64,000 nt of DNA. It comes from Halothermothrix orenii H 168 (lineage in GTDB: Bacteria; Bacillota; Halanaerobiia; Halanaerobiales; Halothermotrichaceae). Under the pieces are notes generated by a model. It had not been told where the DNA came from and did not search any database. It was given only the letters and a program-made list of their open reading frames with translations. Each line of letters opens with the position of its first letter. Within the stretch, counting starts at the first letter, position 1. The position numbers and the translations under genes are program-made. The stretch is taken from NCBI RefSeq assembly GCF_000020485.1, contig NC_011899.1, forward strand, positions 1,706,501 through 1,770,500. The letters run 5' to 3'. Below, in pieces: positions 54,249-64,000 of this stretch.

Positions 54249-54995
54249 TTATAACCTGTCTTTTAAATACTTTTTAAAGACCAGATATACAAACCGGGGA
54301 AGAGCCATCATTCTAATAATGCGTTTTGGTTCCTGCCTTAGTCTATACAACCACTCCAGATGATTTTTCTGCATCCACCGGGGAGCCCTCTTCAAATTAC
54401 CGGCCAGTATATCAAAAGAACCTCCGACTGTCATGGCAACCCCTGCCTTTAATTCTGTTAAATTATTATAGAGGAATTCCTCCTGGCGGGGAACACCCAT
54501 CCCGACAAAAATGAGATGTGGCTTAAGGGTATTAATCTCCCCTATAACCTTATTCTCCAGCTCTTTATTAAGATAACCATGATGATACCCGCTTATTTTA
54601 AGGCCGGGGTATTTTTTTTCTATATTAGCAACAGCCTTTTTAATAACCTCCTGTTTACCACCGAGGAAAAAGACCTTTAAACCTTTTGACGCAGCCTCTT
54701 TAAGTAATTCCTTCATAAGATCAAAGCCAGCAACCCTTTCTTTTAAGGCCGGCTTTATCAGGCGGGAAGCCAGGACCACTCCGGCTCCATCGGGAATTGT
54801 TAAATCAGCCATGTTAAGAATATGGGCCAGGTTTGAATCCCGCCGGGCCCTGACAATAATCTCAGAATTGGGAGTTACAATTAAGCGGCAACGGCCCCCT
54901 TCCTCAATATACTTGACAACTTTACTTATGGCTTCTCCCATAGAAACATTATCAACCTTTATCCCGAGAATATCTACCCTATTTCCTGTTACCAT
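54249..54995 (-). CDS. tagA: WecG/TagA/CpsF-family glycosyltransferase (GT26)
   Basis: About 248 residues. Family features: TPNSEIIVRARRD, LTIPDGAGVVLASRL, FLGGKQEV, FVGMGVPRQEEFL and VGGSFDILAGNLKRAPRWMQ. It adds an N-acetyl-mannosamine-type sugar to a lipid-linked intermediate in wall-polymer synthesis. ATG 54995 follows GAGGGTGG and overlaps the csaB stop, so they are coupled. Confidence 0.9.
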   Translation of the reverse strand: MVTGNRVDILGIKVDNVSMGEAISKVVKYIEEGGRCRLIVTPNSEIIVRARRDSNLAHILNMADLTIPDGAGVVLASRLIKPALKERVAGFDLMKELLKEAASKGLKVFFLGGKQEVIKKAVANIEKKYPGLKISGYHHGYLNKELENKVIGEINTLKPHLIFVGMGVPRQEEFLYNNLTELKAGVAMTVGGSFDILAGNLKRAPRWMQKNHLEWLYRLRQEPKRIIRMMALPRFVYLVFKKYLKDRL

Positions 54996-56100
54996 GGTTA
55001 TAACCACCCTCTATTAAATTAAGGGCAAGCTCAGCATTCTGAAGGGCTACTTCCCTGTATTCTTTCAGTCTGTTATCAAGTCGTTTTGAAAATGCTTCCC
55101 GGTCTGACCATAATCTATTGAATGTATCTTTCAGTAAATCTACCCCGGGGTCTTCTATATCAATTACATAGTTTTCCCTCACCATATTAATAAAGTTATC
55201 AACCTTGGGGTCATAGCTTATCCCCAGAAAGGGAATACTGTTTAAAGCAGCAAAAATCAGGGAATGGAGTCTGACACCTACCAGCAGGTCCAGGTATGAA
55301 AAAAGTGATAACATCCCGGCGGGGGTATATTGTTTCTCCAGAACTACTGCAGGTCTATCCAGGAGTTTTTTTAATTGATAACTGATCTCTTTATCCTGAT
55401 AATAATGCATGGGTATTATCAGGAACTGGCCTCCGCTTAAATCTGATAGATAATTAAGTCCTGAAGCCAGGTTTTTAATATATTCACTATCTCCCCAGGG
55501 CCTGACCGAAACCCCGATAACCGGTTTATCCTTATTTATAATATTATCCAGCTGACTGTTTTTGTTGATTTTCCCTATATAACCCGCCTTCCCTGCCAGA
55601 CCAAAAACAGGGTCAACCGTTATTTTAATTTTAGGCTGGTCCACCCCCAGTTCCACAAGAAGTTCTTTTGAAGCCTCGTCCCGGACTGTTATTAAATCAG
55701 TTCTGTTACCAACAAATTTTATTAATAACCGACCCAGGGTTCCCCGGACCGGACCGATTCCCTGGGCATAAAAGGCGGTCTTTTTACCCATAAGCTGGGC
55801 TATTAAAACGAGTCCCAGATAATAGGGAATACTTTTCCATCCGGTAATATCCTGGAGCAGGCTTCCTCCACCGCTAAGAAAGAGGTCACACCTTTTAATC
55901 TCCTGGATTATGGCCCTGAAATTATTTCTATTTATAGCCCTGACCCCATACCTTGAAGCAGTAATCTCCGGCCTCCGGGACAGAACACAGATATCAACCG
56001 GTTTATTCACTGCTCTTATATTGCTGATTATCCCCAGTAGTATGGCTTCATCACCTGTATTTTCAAAACCATAATACCCTGATATTATAATTTTACTCAT
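54979..56100 (-). CDS. csaB: polysaccharide pyruvyl transferase CsaB
   Basis: About 373 residues from ATG 56100 (GGGGTAATCACA site). IISGYYGFENTGDEAILLGI is the family start; GGGSLLQDITG, YAQGIGPVRG and VGVRLHSLIFAAL follow. It transfers pyruvate to a secondary cell-wall polymer so that S-layer homology domains can bind. Coupled to tagA; DUF5693 lies 110 bases upstream. Confidence 0.93.
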   Translation of the reverse strand: MSKIIISGYYGFENTGDEAILLGIISNIRAVNKPVDICVLSRRPEITASRYGVRAINRNNFRAIIQEIKRCDLFLSGGGSLLQDITGWKSIPYYLGLVLIAQLMGKKTAFYAQGIGPVRGTLGRLLIKFVGNRTDLITVRDEASKELLVELGVDQPKIKITVDPVFGLAGKAGYIGKINKNSQLDNIINKDKPVIGVSVRPWGDSEYIKNLASGLNYLSDLSGGQFLIIPMHYYQDKEISYQLKKLLDRPAVVLEKQYTPAGMLSLFSYLDLLVGVRLHSLIFAALNSIPFLGISYDPKVDNFINMVRENYVIDIEDPGVDLLKDTFNRLWSDREAFSKRLDNRLKEYREVALQNAELALNLIEGGYNHGNRK

Positions 56101-56210
56101 TGTGATTACCCCTGTTTTTAAATTTAACAATTTCATAATAAAAAGCTTGTTTACAATAATTAACCATAAAAATTAATTTTTTCAGTCCTGTTTTAAGACC
56201 CCATTTAAAA

Positions 56211-58172
56211 TTAGTTATGAAAGGGTCTGATAAATTTATTATACACCCACTTACAGGCTATTGCTAATATAATTCCTATCAGCAAACCGAGCCATAATCC
56301 ATGAACAACCCGTATTAAAGATATTATTAAAGGAGTATGGGTATGGCCAAAAGTATTGATAACCGTTACCTGACCGATACTGGCCAGTACGACAATGATT
56401 AAGTACATAACTCCGGGTTTAACCCTGTTTTTTAAAAAGAGACCGAGATATAAAAAGGGATGTCCGATTAAAAACTCCTTAAAGCGAGGTCTAACATAAA
56501 GGAGTTTCTCCAGTCTCTCCCGGAGTATAAGCTCCCAGGGCGGGACCGGTAAAAAAGGGTAATTTCCGGTCCGTCCGATATAAACCAGCCCCCCCAATAC
56601 CAGTAGACCAGTATAAAAGATATGTTTTACTTTAATATTTTTATCCATTATATTAGCAATTTCTGTCATCCAGTTTAATTTTTTATCTCCATAAATATAT
56701 TCACGGATATAATAATAAACAATAATTAACAACGGTAATAAAAAGCTAATTTTAACCCCTCTAAATTGGTCTACCTTCAAAAGAAAACTGGTCCGGGCAA
56801 GACTGGTTACCACAAATAGAGCTCCGATTAAAGTAATGCAGGTTGTTTTTACGTATCTTACCATTAAATTTTGAGACGAGTCTCCGGCCAGTAGCTGGCT
56901 AATTACAGCCAGGACAGGGAAAACTATACTGGCTCCCAGGGCCAGCAGCTGACGGAACAGGGTTTCTGGAAGCAAAAATGTTAATATTAAGTCCCCGCCT
57001 ACCATAATTATTCCTGAATACAGGATGAGTTTGATATCCAGGTGGGGAAAAAGATATGTTAAGAGAAGGATAAATCCCAGAATAACACCGATACCGGTTA
57101 AAATAAGTAATGGCCTCGAGGTTTTAAAATGGTTAAAGGGAGTTGCTTTCCCGGGTTGATAACCACTCTTAACCAGTTTTGCTGACAGAGTCTTGATAAA
57201 AAGCCTGTTAACCTGTAAGAGGTCTTTCTCTGGGACAGACTCTTTGATAACCGGTTTTAAGTACAATATCCTGACATTTCTTTCCCTGACTGCCCTCAAA
57301 TATCGATTAACAACCTTATTCAGTGAATATTTAGCCATTTCCTCCTGCTGGATACTGTGAACCCTGATGACATCATAATTAAGCCTGTGGGCCAGGTCTA
57401 CAGCCCCCTTTTGATAGGCAATAAAGGGTTCTATCATCCCAAACTTTATGTTCTCCTCTTGCATAAAAGAGACTGTATTGTCCAGGTCACCGGGATAACC
57501 GGTTACTTCCTGACCCTCAAATATAATATAATCGGGATTTAACCAGGCAGGAATACTCTTTTCCAGTGGTAAGTTATTACTGACCCGGGGAATAACCTTT
57601 AAGTTCATTCCCTCCAATACCGAAACCATATTTCGGTCAAAGCCGACACTCAGATTTAGATAACTGTCTTTCCAGTCAGGAAAATAGATAACTGCCTGTC
57701 CATTAATTTTGTTATAGGAAGTGTTGTACCGCTCTTTCCAGTCACCTGCTAAAGTTTTCAGTTTATCAATAACTCCGTTATCATCTGATATTAAAACGGC
57801 TCCCCCTTTGAGGTCATAATTTTTTCCAATATATTCAATAACAGGGGTGACATTCCCGGTGACAAACTTTAACCTGTCAATATCTTCACCGGTAAGTAAG
57901 TGTGCTTTCCCTTCTGTTATTAAGGTCTCCACATTATTTTCATAGACAGCAACCCCATTAAGCCCGGCTGATTTTAGTTCATTAAAGAATTGAATTCCTT
58001 CACTCTCCCTGATATCAACCAGTGATTGCAGACTTTTATAATCAATAATCAAATCAACCCCGGTATTATTTCTTTCGACACGATAACGTTCTCCCGAACT
58101 TATCAGGGTAATAATAACTATTACCGCCAAAAATACAAACATCATTTTCTGGTATTTTTTTAATCCTTCCAT
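56211..58172 (-). CDS. DUF5693 polytopic membrane protein
   Basis: 653 residues. N-terminal membrane segment (10-26), a large soluble extracytoplasmic part (27-about 350) with an AVYENNVETLI region and a barrel-like repeat pattern, then eight or so membrane segments. It matches the DUF5693 family, which commonly neighbours csaB in Firmicutes; function unknown, perhaps polymer export or modification (inference). Its start overlaps the DUF2993 gene stop by 13 bases. Confidence 0.85.
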   Translation of the reverse strand: MEGLKKYQKMMFVFLAVIVIITLISSGERYRVERNNTGVDLIIDYKSLQSLVDIRESEGIQFFNELKSAGLNGVAVYENNVETLITEGKAHLLTGEDIDRLKFVTGNVTPVIEYIGKNYDLKGGAVLISDDNGVIDKLKTLAGDWKERYNTSYNKINGQAVIYFPDWKDSYLNLSVGFDRNMVSVLEGMNLKVIPRVSNNLPLEKSIPAWLNPDYIIFEGQEVTGYPGDLDNTVSFMQEENIKFGMIEPFIAYQKGAVDLAHRLNYDVIRVHSIQQEEMAKYSLNKVVNRYLRAVRERNVRILYLKPVIKESVPEKDLLQVNRLFIKTLSAKLVKSGYQPGKATPFNHFKTSRPLLILTGIGVILGFILLLTYLFPHLDIKLILYSGIIMVGGDLILTFLLPETLFRQLLALGASIVFPVLAVISQLLAGDSSQNLMVRYVKTTCITLIGALFVVTSLARTSFLLKVDQFRGVKISFLLPLLIIVYYYIREYIYGDKKLNWMTEIANIMDKNIKVKHIFYTGLLVLGGLVYIGRTGNYPFLPVPPWELILRERLEKLLYVRPRFKEFLIGHPFLYLGLFLKNRVKPGVMYLIIVVLASIGQVTVINTFGHTHTPLIISLIRVVHGLWLGLLIGIILAIACKWVYNKFIRPFHN

Positions 58173-58852
58173 GAGGATACCGCCTTTCTCACCGATTTAC
58201 CACCGTTAATTTCTACTTCACCAGATTTAATTAAAACCTCTTCCACTTTAACCGGTAACCCCAGTCCCCTGAAATCAAAGGAAAACTCTTTATCATTTAT
58301 AACCTCGGCAATGGCTTCAGAGGAAAGCTGAAGTTCCTCAATCTGGATACCGGTCGGTACAAAACTAACCCGGTTTACCTTTGCAACCTGAAACTTACCG
58401 GTCAGCTTAATATTTATAAATCCCACCTTACCAGACATAAATACCTGGCCAGGTAGGAGTTTAATGGTAAAATTATTGAGTGAAGGATAGTTCTTTTGAA
58501 TAAATTTATTAATATCTTCCTCAGTAATTTTTATATTTAAATCAGTATTACTACCCCTGATTTCACCGTCAGTTACCCTGACATCTTCAATATAGCTTTT
58601 AAATGATGTGACCGGAAGGTTGTTAACTATGAGATTGGTACCCCTGACTTCAACCCAGTCTGCCCGTTTAATAACCAGCTTAAGGGCAGGAAAAGCCCCG
58701 AGGTTGACCCTGAGGCTTTCAACTCCATCAACCCGCTGTTTAAAGGCTTCCTTAATCTTTTTCTCAGCAAGCCCGGGCAAGAATACCTGGGTTACCACCA
58801 GTAAAACCAGCAGAAAAATCAATGTTTCAAGAAAATACCCTCTTCTCCTCAT
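58160..58852 (-). CDS. DUF2993 (LmeA-like) lipid-binding protein
   Basis: 230 residues. A single N-terminal membrane segment (6-26) then a beta-rich domain with the family start EKKIKEAFKQRVDGVESLRV shortened to its core (A...VDGVESL) and INIKLTGKF. LmeA-type domains bind phospholipid at the membrane surface. ATG with GGGAGCTGGAT. Overlaps DUF5693 by 13 bases. Confidence 0.75.
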   Translation of the reverse strand: MRRRGYFLETLIFLLVLLVVTQVFLPGLAEKKIKEAFKQRVDGVESLRVNLGAFPALKLVIKRADWVEVRGTNLIVNNLPVTSFKSYIEDVRVTDGEIRGSNTDLNIKITEEDINKFIQKNYPSLNNFTIKLLPGQVFMSGKVGFINIKLTGKFQVAKVNRVSFVPTGIQIEELQLSSEAIAEVINDKEFSFDFRGLGLPVKVEEVLIKSGEVEINGGKSVRKAVSSWKD

Positions 58853-58867
58853 ATCCAGCTCCCTTCA

Positions 58868-59984
58868 TTATTCCCTGCCTTTATTACCCGTCTTCAGATA
58901 GGCCTCAATAAACTCATCAATATAACCATCCATCACCTTCTGGACATTACCTTCCTCCAGACCGGTCCTGTGATCCTTTATGAGATTGTAGGGGTGGAAA
59001 ACATAAGACCGGATCTGGTTACCCCAGGCAATCTCTTTATTTTCTCCCCTCAGCTCTTCTATTTTCTCAGCCCGGGCCTCTTTCTTTAATTCCAGTAGCC
59101 GGGCCTTTAAAATCATCATGGCCATTTTCTTGTTTTTATGCTGGGAACGTTCATTCTGACACTGGACTACAATACCGGTCGGTATATGGGTAATCCTTAC
59201 AGCTGAATCTGTCTTATTGACATGCTGGCCACCGGCCCCACTGGCCCGGTATGTCTCTATTTTCAAATCACCGGTATCTATATCAACCTCAATATCATCA
59301 TCAATTTCAGGAATAACATTAACTGAAGCAAAGGATGTATGCCTTCTCCCTGAAGAATCAAAGGGAGAAATCCTTACCAGTCGGTGAACACCCTTTTCAC
59401 CTTTTAGATAACCATAACTATATTCACCGGAAATCAGAAGGGTTACCCTCTTAATACCGGCTTCATCACCGGGCAGGTAATCAAGGGTTTCTACCTTATA
59501 GCCATGGCTTTCTGCCCAGCGAACATACATCCGCAATAACATATCTGCCCAGTCCTGGGATTCAGTCCCACCGGCTCCGGGGTGAATGGACAATATAGCA
59601 TTACAATCATCATATTCCCCATTCAGTCTGAATTTCAATTCCATCTTATCGATCTTTTCTTCCAGGGAGTTAATATAATCCTCAACTTCACTCCAGAGCT
59701 CCCTGTTGGTTTCATCCTCTTCGGCCAGTTCAATCATAACCTCTGCTTCTTCCCTGAGCTCATCCAGTTTTTTCAGGGATTTAATCCTGTCTTTAACCAC
59801 CTTGGATTTTCTGGTAATTTCCCGGGCCTTCTTATTATCATCCCATAACCCGGGGTCTGACATTTTTTTATTGAGTTTTTCTCTTAATTTAAGGAGATTA
59901 TCCCAGTCAAAGGTAATCCCTCAAATCTGAAATCCTCCGGGACAGGTTCTCCAGTTTCTGGGTATAGTTCATATCTTTTAACAT
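58868..59984 (-). CDS. prfB: peptide chain release factor 2, made by programmed +1 frameshift
   Basis: Read from ATG 59984 the first frame reaches CTT-TGA-C at 59912-59906 and stops at an in-frame TGA (59909-59907). A +1 shift after CTT (59910) continues with GAC TGG GAT from 59908 into the main frame. An AGGG internal ribosome-like site lies just upstream, as in the canonical prfB shift. Main part shows SPF ([15 protein letters not shown] recognition) and GGQ ([15 protein letters not shown]). RF2 terminates at UGA and UAA and by this shift limits its own synthesis. The ribosome site overlaps the secA stop. Confidence 0.95.
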
Positions 59985-59990
59985 ATTTTA

Positions 59991-62528
59991 TTACCTCCCA
60001 CAACAGTGTTTATACTTTTTGCCACTACCACAGGGGCAGGGATCATTTCTCCCAGGTTTATCAGGTTTTACAATGGGCTGTCTTTTAGCCTTCTTTTGGG
60101 GCCTGTTTGCCCGGTTTGATAAAAAGTTACGGCGGTATTTCAACCTCTTTAACATAATGGGATCTAAATTTATTTCCCGTTCCTTTACTTCAATCCGGAA
60201 TAAGTTTTTAATTATCTCTTCCCTGATAGTTCCCGTCATACCATTAAACATATCATAGGATTCAAATTTATATTCTGTTAACGGGTCCCGCTGGCCATAT
60301 GCCCTTAAACCAATACCCTGTCTCAATTCATCCATATTATCCAGGTGATTCATCCAGTTCCGGTCAATGATTCTGAGGGCCAGGTTCTTGATCAGCTTTT
60401 GCATGGACTCCTTACCTATCTCAGCTTCTTTTTCTTCATAGGTTTTTGTGGCAATTTTAATTAATTCTTCTCTTATTTTTTCCCGATCCTTATCCTTGAA
60501 GTCCTCTTCATTAATATTGACCAGATTAAATTCAGACAGGTATTTAATCAGACCGTCTATATCCCAGTCATCGGGATGGACCTCACTGGAAAGATAGGTA
60601 TCCATAATATCATCAACCAGCATTTCTATCATACCCATTATATACTCCTTGAGGTCAGATGCAAAGAGGATTTTCTTCCTCTGCTCATAGATTATTTCCC
60701 GCTGTTTATTCATAATATTATCATATTCAAGGATGGTCTTACGTATTTCGAAATTTCTTCCTTCGACCTTTTTCTGGGCCCTTTCCAGGGATCTTGTTAT
60801 CATTTTATGCTCAATGGGCTGGTCATCATCAAATCCCATCCGGTCCATTAACATACTTATATTATCAGAGCCAAACAATCTCAGGAGGTCATCCTCCAGT
60901 GATACGAAAAACTGGGATGAACCGGGATCTCCCTGCCTTCCGGAACGCCCCCGCAACTGGTTATCGATACGGCGGCTTTCATGTCTTTCGGTTCCGATGA
61001 CATGGAGTCCTCCCAATTCTTTTACACCTTCACCGAGCACAATATCCGTACCACGCCCGGCCATATTTGTAGAAATGGTAACACTATTCTTTTGACCGGC
61101 CTTTTTAATAATTTCTGCTTCCTTTTCATGGTTCTTGGCATTCAGGACCTGGTGGGGAATACCTTTTCTCTTCAGCATTCTACTTAACTTTTCCGATTTT
61201 TCGATATCAACAGTACCGACCAGGACCGGTTGTCCTTTTTTATATTTAAGGGCTACTTCTTCAGCAACAGCTTTAAACTTGGCCTCCTCGGTCCTGAATA
61301 CAACATCAGGAAGGTCCTCCCTGATCATTGGTTTATTGGTAGGTATCTGGACAACTTCCATGCCATAGATTTTAATAAACTCTTCTTCTTCAGTGGCTGC
61401 CGTACCGGTCATACCGGCCAGTTTATCATACATTCTGAAAAAATTCTGATAGGTTATACTGGCAAACGTCTGGCTTTCCTTATTGACGGCAACACCCTCT
61501 TTAGCCTCTATGGCCTGGTGGAGCCCTTCACTAAACCTCCTGCCTTCCATAATTCGTCCGGTAAATTCATCTACAATTTTAACTTCTCCATCTTTAACAA
61601 TATAATCCCGGTCTTTTTTCATCAGGGTATGGGCCTTTAAGGCCTGATTTAGCTGATGGGCAAGCTGGAAGTTTTGATCATCATAGAGGTTTGAGATATT
61701 TAACTTTTTTTCCACCCGGGCCAGGCCCTCTTCTGTTAAATGGACGGTCCTGTTTTTCTCATCAACCTCATAGTCCCTACCTTTTACAAGCCTGGGGATA
61801 ATCCGGTTAAACTTCCGGTAATCTTTAGTTGTCTCCTGAGCCGGCCCTGAAATAATAAGGGGGGTCCTGGCTTCATCTATTAGAATACTATCAACTTCAT
61901 CAAGAATGGCATAATGTAGTTCCCCCTGTACGACATCATCAGGATTATAGGCCAGGTTATCACGGAGATAGTCAAACCCAAATTCATTATTGGAACCATA
62001 GGTTACATCTGCCTGGTAGGCCTTTTTTCTTTCCCGGGGAGTCATCCCGTTTAAAATAACACCAACAGACAGGCCTAAAAACCGGTATATTTGTCCCATC
62101 CATTCACTATCCCTTTTAGCAAGATAGTCATTAACAGTAACCACATGAACACCTTTACCGGTCAGGGCATTGAGATATACCGGCAAAGTGGCAGCCAGGG
62201 TTTTCCCCTCACCGGTTTTCATTTCGGCAATTTTACCCTGGTGTAACACAATACCACCCATAAGCTGGACATCATAGTGTCTGAATTTTTCTGAAGTAGA
62301 CCTCTGGGCCGCTTCCCGGACTACAGCAAAGGCTTCCGGTAATAATTCATCAAGGGTTTCACCTTTTACAATCCGTTCCTTAAATTCTCTGGTTTTATCC
62401 CTCAATTGCTCATCTGAAAGCTTCTTCATATAGGGTTCAAGACTGTTAATCTCATCAACAATGTGCTGTAATTTTTCCAGTTCCCGGGTATTTGAATCTT
62501 TAAAGATATTTTTTATAAATTTTAACAA
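59991..62528 (-). CDS. secA: preprotein translocase ATPase SecA
   Basis: About 845 residues. Walker [39 protein letters not shown] and a C-terminal SEC-C zinc motif [13 protein letters not shown]. It drives exported proteins through SecYEG and binds SecB or phospholipid. TTG 62528 follows AAGGTGG at five bases; GTG 62537 overlaps that site. Its stop lies inside the ribosome site of prfB. Confidence 0.97.
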   Translation of the reverse strand: MLKFIKNIFKDSNTRELEKLQHIVDEINSLEPYMKKLSDEQLRDKTREFKERIVKGETLDELLPEAFAVVREAAQRSTSEKFRHYDVQLMGGIVLHQGKIAEMKTGEGKTLAATLPVYLNALTGKGVHVVTVNDYLAKRDSEWMGQIYRFLGLSVGVILNGMTPRERKKAYQADVTYGSNNEFGFDYLRDNLAYNPDDVVQGELHYAILDEVDSILIDEARTPLIISGPAQETTKDYRKFNRIIPRLVKGRDYEVDEKNRTVHLTEEGLARVEKKLNISNLYDDQNFQLAHQLNQALKAHTLMKKDRDYIVKDGEVKIVDEFTGRIMEGRRFSEGLHQAIEAKEGVAVNKESQTFASITYQNFFRMYDKLAGMTGTAATEEEEFIKIYGMEVVQIPTNKPMIREDLPDVVFRTEEAKFKAVAEEVALKYKKGQPVLVGTVDIEKSEKLSRMLKRKGIPHQVLNAKNHEKEAEIIKKAGQKNSVTISTNMAGRGTDIVLGEGVKELGGLHVIGTERHESRRIDNQLRGRSGRQGDPGSSQFFVSLEDDLLRLFGSDNISMLMDRMGFDDDQPIEHKMITRSLERAQKKVEGRNFEIRKTILEYDNIMNKQREIIYEQRKKILFASDLKEYIMGMIEMLVDDIMDTYLSSEVHPDDWDIDGLIKYLSEFNLVNINEEDFKDKDREKIREELIKIATKTYEEKEAEIGKESMQKLIKNLALRIIDRNWMNHLDNMDELRQGIGLRAYGQRDPLTEYKFESYDMFNGMTGTIREEIIKNLFRIEVKEREINLDPIMLKRLKYRRNFLSNRANRPQKKAKRQPIVKPDKPGRNDPCPCGSGKKYKHCCGR

Positions 62529-62562
62529 TTTGACCACCTTTTCTTTTTCAACCTAAAAATAA

Positions 62563-62586
62563 TGCCAGGGTAAAAATTCCCTGACA
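62563..62586 (-). terminator. terminator of the right-edge glutamate-synthase-like gene
   Basis: TGCCAGGG (62563-62570) pairs with CCCTGACA (62579-62586) with one G-T pair. On the minus strand it is followed by TTATTTTTAGG. It separates that gene from secA. Confidence 0.7.
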
Positions 62587-62751
62587 TTTTAAAATTCTCT
62601 AGATTTTATTATAACACCATTTTTGTCAAATCTCAATGAAGAGATTTATCTACAGGTTCCAGATGAGCATTTTATATCATGTTACCATACATCTAGCCAT
62701 GTTGCCATATATTATTTAAATAAAGGGGGAATCAATTAAGCTCAGGGAAGT

Positions 62752-64000
62752 TTATTTCAATATTTCCCTGGCTTCTTCATCAAGGGCTTCAGTGACAAAA
62801 GGAATTCCTGTTTCCCGCTCGGTTTCACGGTTAGCTGACATCAAATCAGACCTTTTTATTTCTTTAAGGTTAAATTTACGGGCACCTGCCATAAATTGCT
62901 GTAAACCTGCCTTTAATTTATCAACAAAGGTATAAAGGGCAACTGCCCCAAAGGGGATATTTTTCATTTCGTCCTTGCCGACCATTTCCTCAACATCATA
63001 CCAGCCGGCAAAAATACTCTCCGGTGTTTCTCCCAGTTCTTTTACAGTCCTGGGCAACTCATCCCAGTGTCCGTTTAATTTCTCCTTCCGGTCCGGATAA
63101 AAGACACCTTCAATATTTGAACCGAGGAAGCCAGGTATCATCGGAGCCCTTCCCATACAGACCAGTTTCACATAAGGGGAACCCATGGCTACTGCCTTAA
63201 AGATATGATCCTCCCGGGCCAGGCCACCGGCAAAGGCCATATCCGGAACCTCATAACCATTTTCTGATAAAATATCAGCATATTCAACTGCTTTTGCATG
63301 AAGTAACAATGACGGTACTCCCCAGTGTTCCATCATATTCCAGGGGCTCATGCCGGTACCACCACCGGCCCCATCTATTGTTAACAGATCAAGCTTAGCC
63401 TCTGAAGCGAATTTCAGGGCCATAGCAAGTCCCTTCATACCATAAGCCCCGGTCTTTAAGGAAATCCGTTTGAATCCCAGGTTTCTTAAAAATTCTACAG
63501 AGTTAAAAAACTCTTCCTTTAACTGATCAACATTTTTCGCCCTGGTTCCCCCGAGGCGACTATGTCGGGCAAAACTCTTAATAGAGCCATTTTTAAAGGC
63601 CTGTTGGTTTTTCTCGACAGTAGGATCAGGGTCTACAACATACCCTCTATCTGCCAGGAATTTAGCATATTCCAGGCTCTTCACCTGAATTTCTCCACCA
63701 ATATCTTTTGCCCCCTGGCCCCATTTCAATTCAATAATGACATCATCACCATATTTATCAATAACATACTCAGCAACACCGTTTCTGGTGTCTTCAACAT
63801 TTAACTGAACAAAAATAGCACCATAACCATTATAATATTTCTGGTAGGTTTCAATACGCCGATCCAGTTCCGGAGCCTTAACTACTTTACCATTTTCGAT
63901 AACTGCCTCTTTATCAACCCCGACTACATTTTCACCGATTACAATGGGGAATCCAGCCAGGGCAGCTCCGATGGCAAAAGAGTCCCAGTACTTAGCAGCA
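62752..64000 (-). CDS. FMN-binding glutamate synthase-family protein (5' end off the right edge)
   Basis: The frame is open through base 64000, so the N-terminus is outside the window; the visible part is about 415 residues. Features of the GltB central barrel: LKWGQGAKDIGGEIQVKS, LDLLTIDGAGGGTGMSPWNM, FAGGLAREDHIFKAVAMGSPYVKL. It belongs to the single-domain FMN glutamate-synthase-like family distinct from the three-gene set at 44.5-48.0 kb. Its reaction is not known from sequence; such proteins may act on other amino acids or be redox partners. A terminator lies downstream. Confidence 0.88.
   Translation of the reverse strand, partial: AAKYWDSFAIGAALAGFPIVIGENVVGVDKEAVIENGKVVKAPELDRRIETYQKYYNGYGAIFVQLNVEDTRNGVAEYVIDKYGDDVIIELKWGQGAKDIGGEIQVKSLEYAKFLADRGYVVDPDPTVEKNQQAFKNGSIKSFARHSRLGGTRAKNVDQLKEEFFNSVEFLRNLGFKRISLKTGAYGMKGLAMALKFASEAKLDLLTIDGAGGGTGMSPWNMMEHWGVPSLLLHAKAVEYADILSENGYEVPDMAFAGGLAREDHIFKAVAMGSPYVKLVCMGRAPMIPGFLGSNIEGVFYPDRKEKLNGHWDELPRTVKELGETPESIFAGWYDVEEMVGKDEMKNIPFGAVALYTFVDKLKAGLQQFMAGARKFNLKEIKRSDLMSANRETERETGIPFVTEALDEEAREILK

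Noticed and set aside
61230-61640. 136-codon plus-strand open frame inside secA
   Set aside because: Antisense to conserved SecA motifs and no recognisable protein features.

Overview
The window is a gene-dense, moderately AT-rich piece of bacterial chromosome. It looks like an anaerobic, sugar-fermenting, outer-membrane-bearing Firmicute of the Halanaerobiales. The best guess, from recollection of gene families and not from a search, is a Halothermothrix orenii-like halothermophile. Pointers are the maltose/alpha-glucan genes (MalEFG, GH13, GH57, stand-alone starch-binding modules), L-lactate dehydrogenase, clostridial ferredoxin, an archaeal-type split glutamate synthase, 2-hydroxyacyl-CoA-dehydratase-like proteins with their ATPase activator, a csaB pyruvyl transferase for S-layer attachment, and strong AGGAGG-type ribosome sites with many TTG/GTG starts. 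No tRNA, rRNA, CRISPR array, insertion sequence or intact prophage was seen.

Layout. 1-3.0 kb (minus): an HD-GYP signalling protein (cut by the left edge) preceded by a membrane-anchored periplasmic-binding-like protein. 3.3-5.1 kb (plus): nitroreductase, encapsulated ferritin and encapsulin shell, an iron-storage nanocompartment locus. 5.3-15.6 kb: a glycan block with a nucleotidyltransferase fused to a degenerate phosphohexomutase, a GT4 synthase, a GH57 branching enzyme, DUF4912, two carbohydrate-binding proteins, HPr kinase, a ROK glucokinase and a membrane protein. 15.6-18.9 kb: activator plus two 2-hydroxyacyl-CoA-dehydratase-like subunits. 19.1-25.2 kb: radical SAM protein, GlsB-like protein, HAD phosphatase, glyA, ldh, a DUF1540 protein and ferredoxin. 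25.4-32.0 kb: GH13 enzyme, malG, malF, malE and a LacI-family regulator with likely CAAACGTTTG operators. 32.3-39.0 kb: uvrB-uvrA-uvrC. 39.4-41.7 kb: TrmI-like methyltransferase, an orphan NlpC/P60 protein beside a decayed reading frame, and a cyclase-family hydrolase. 41.9-44.2 kb: zwf and gnd. 44.5-50.5 kb: three-gene glutamate synthase, IclR regulator and two-subunit L-serine dehydratase. 50.5-53.1 kb: ctpA and a badly degraded ftsEX. 53.2-58.9 kb: YitT, TagA-type glycosyltransferase, csaB, DUF5693 and DUF2993. 58.9-62.5 kb: prfB (programmed frameshift) and secA. 62.75-64 kb: a second glutamate-synthase-like gene cut by the right edge.

Almost everything from 11.7 kb to the right edge is on the minus strand, in short operons closed by hairpin terminators. 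External maltodextrins would enter by MalEFG, be cut by GH13 and phosphorylated by the ROK kinase; carbon then flows to lactate, the oxidative pentose pathway, or internal alpha-glucan built by the GT4/GH57 pair. Serine, glycine and glutamate metabolism sits nearby.

The most unusual signal is the ftsE-ftsX pair at 51.8-53.1 kb. FtsE has lost every ATP-handling motif, FtsX lacks its extracellular domain and carries a frameshift, and the M23/EnvC-type partner gene often found before ctpA is absent. Also worth attention are the encapsulin locus with its nitroreductase, the phosphomutase domain without catalytic loops, HPr kinase with Ser at a usual His position, and the dehydratase-like trio without a CoA-transferase.
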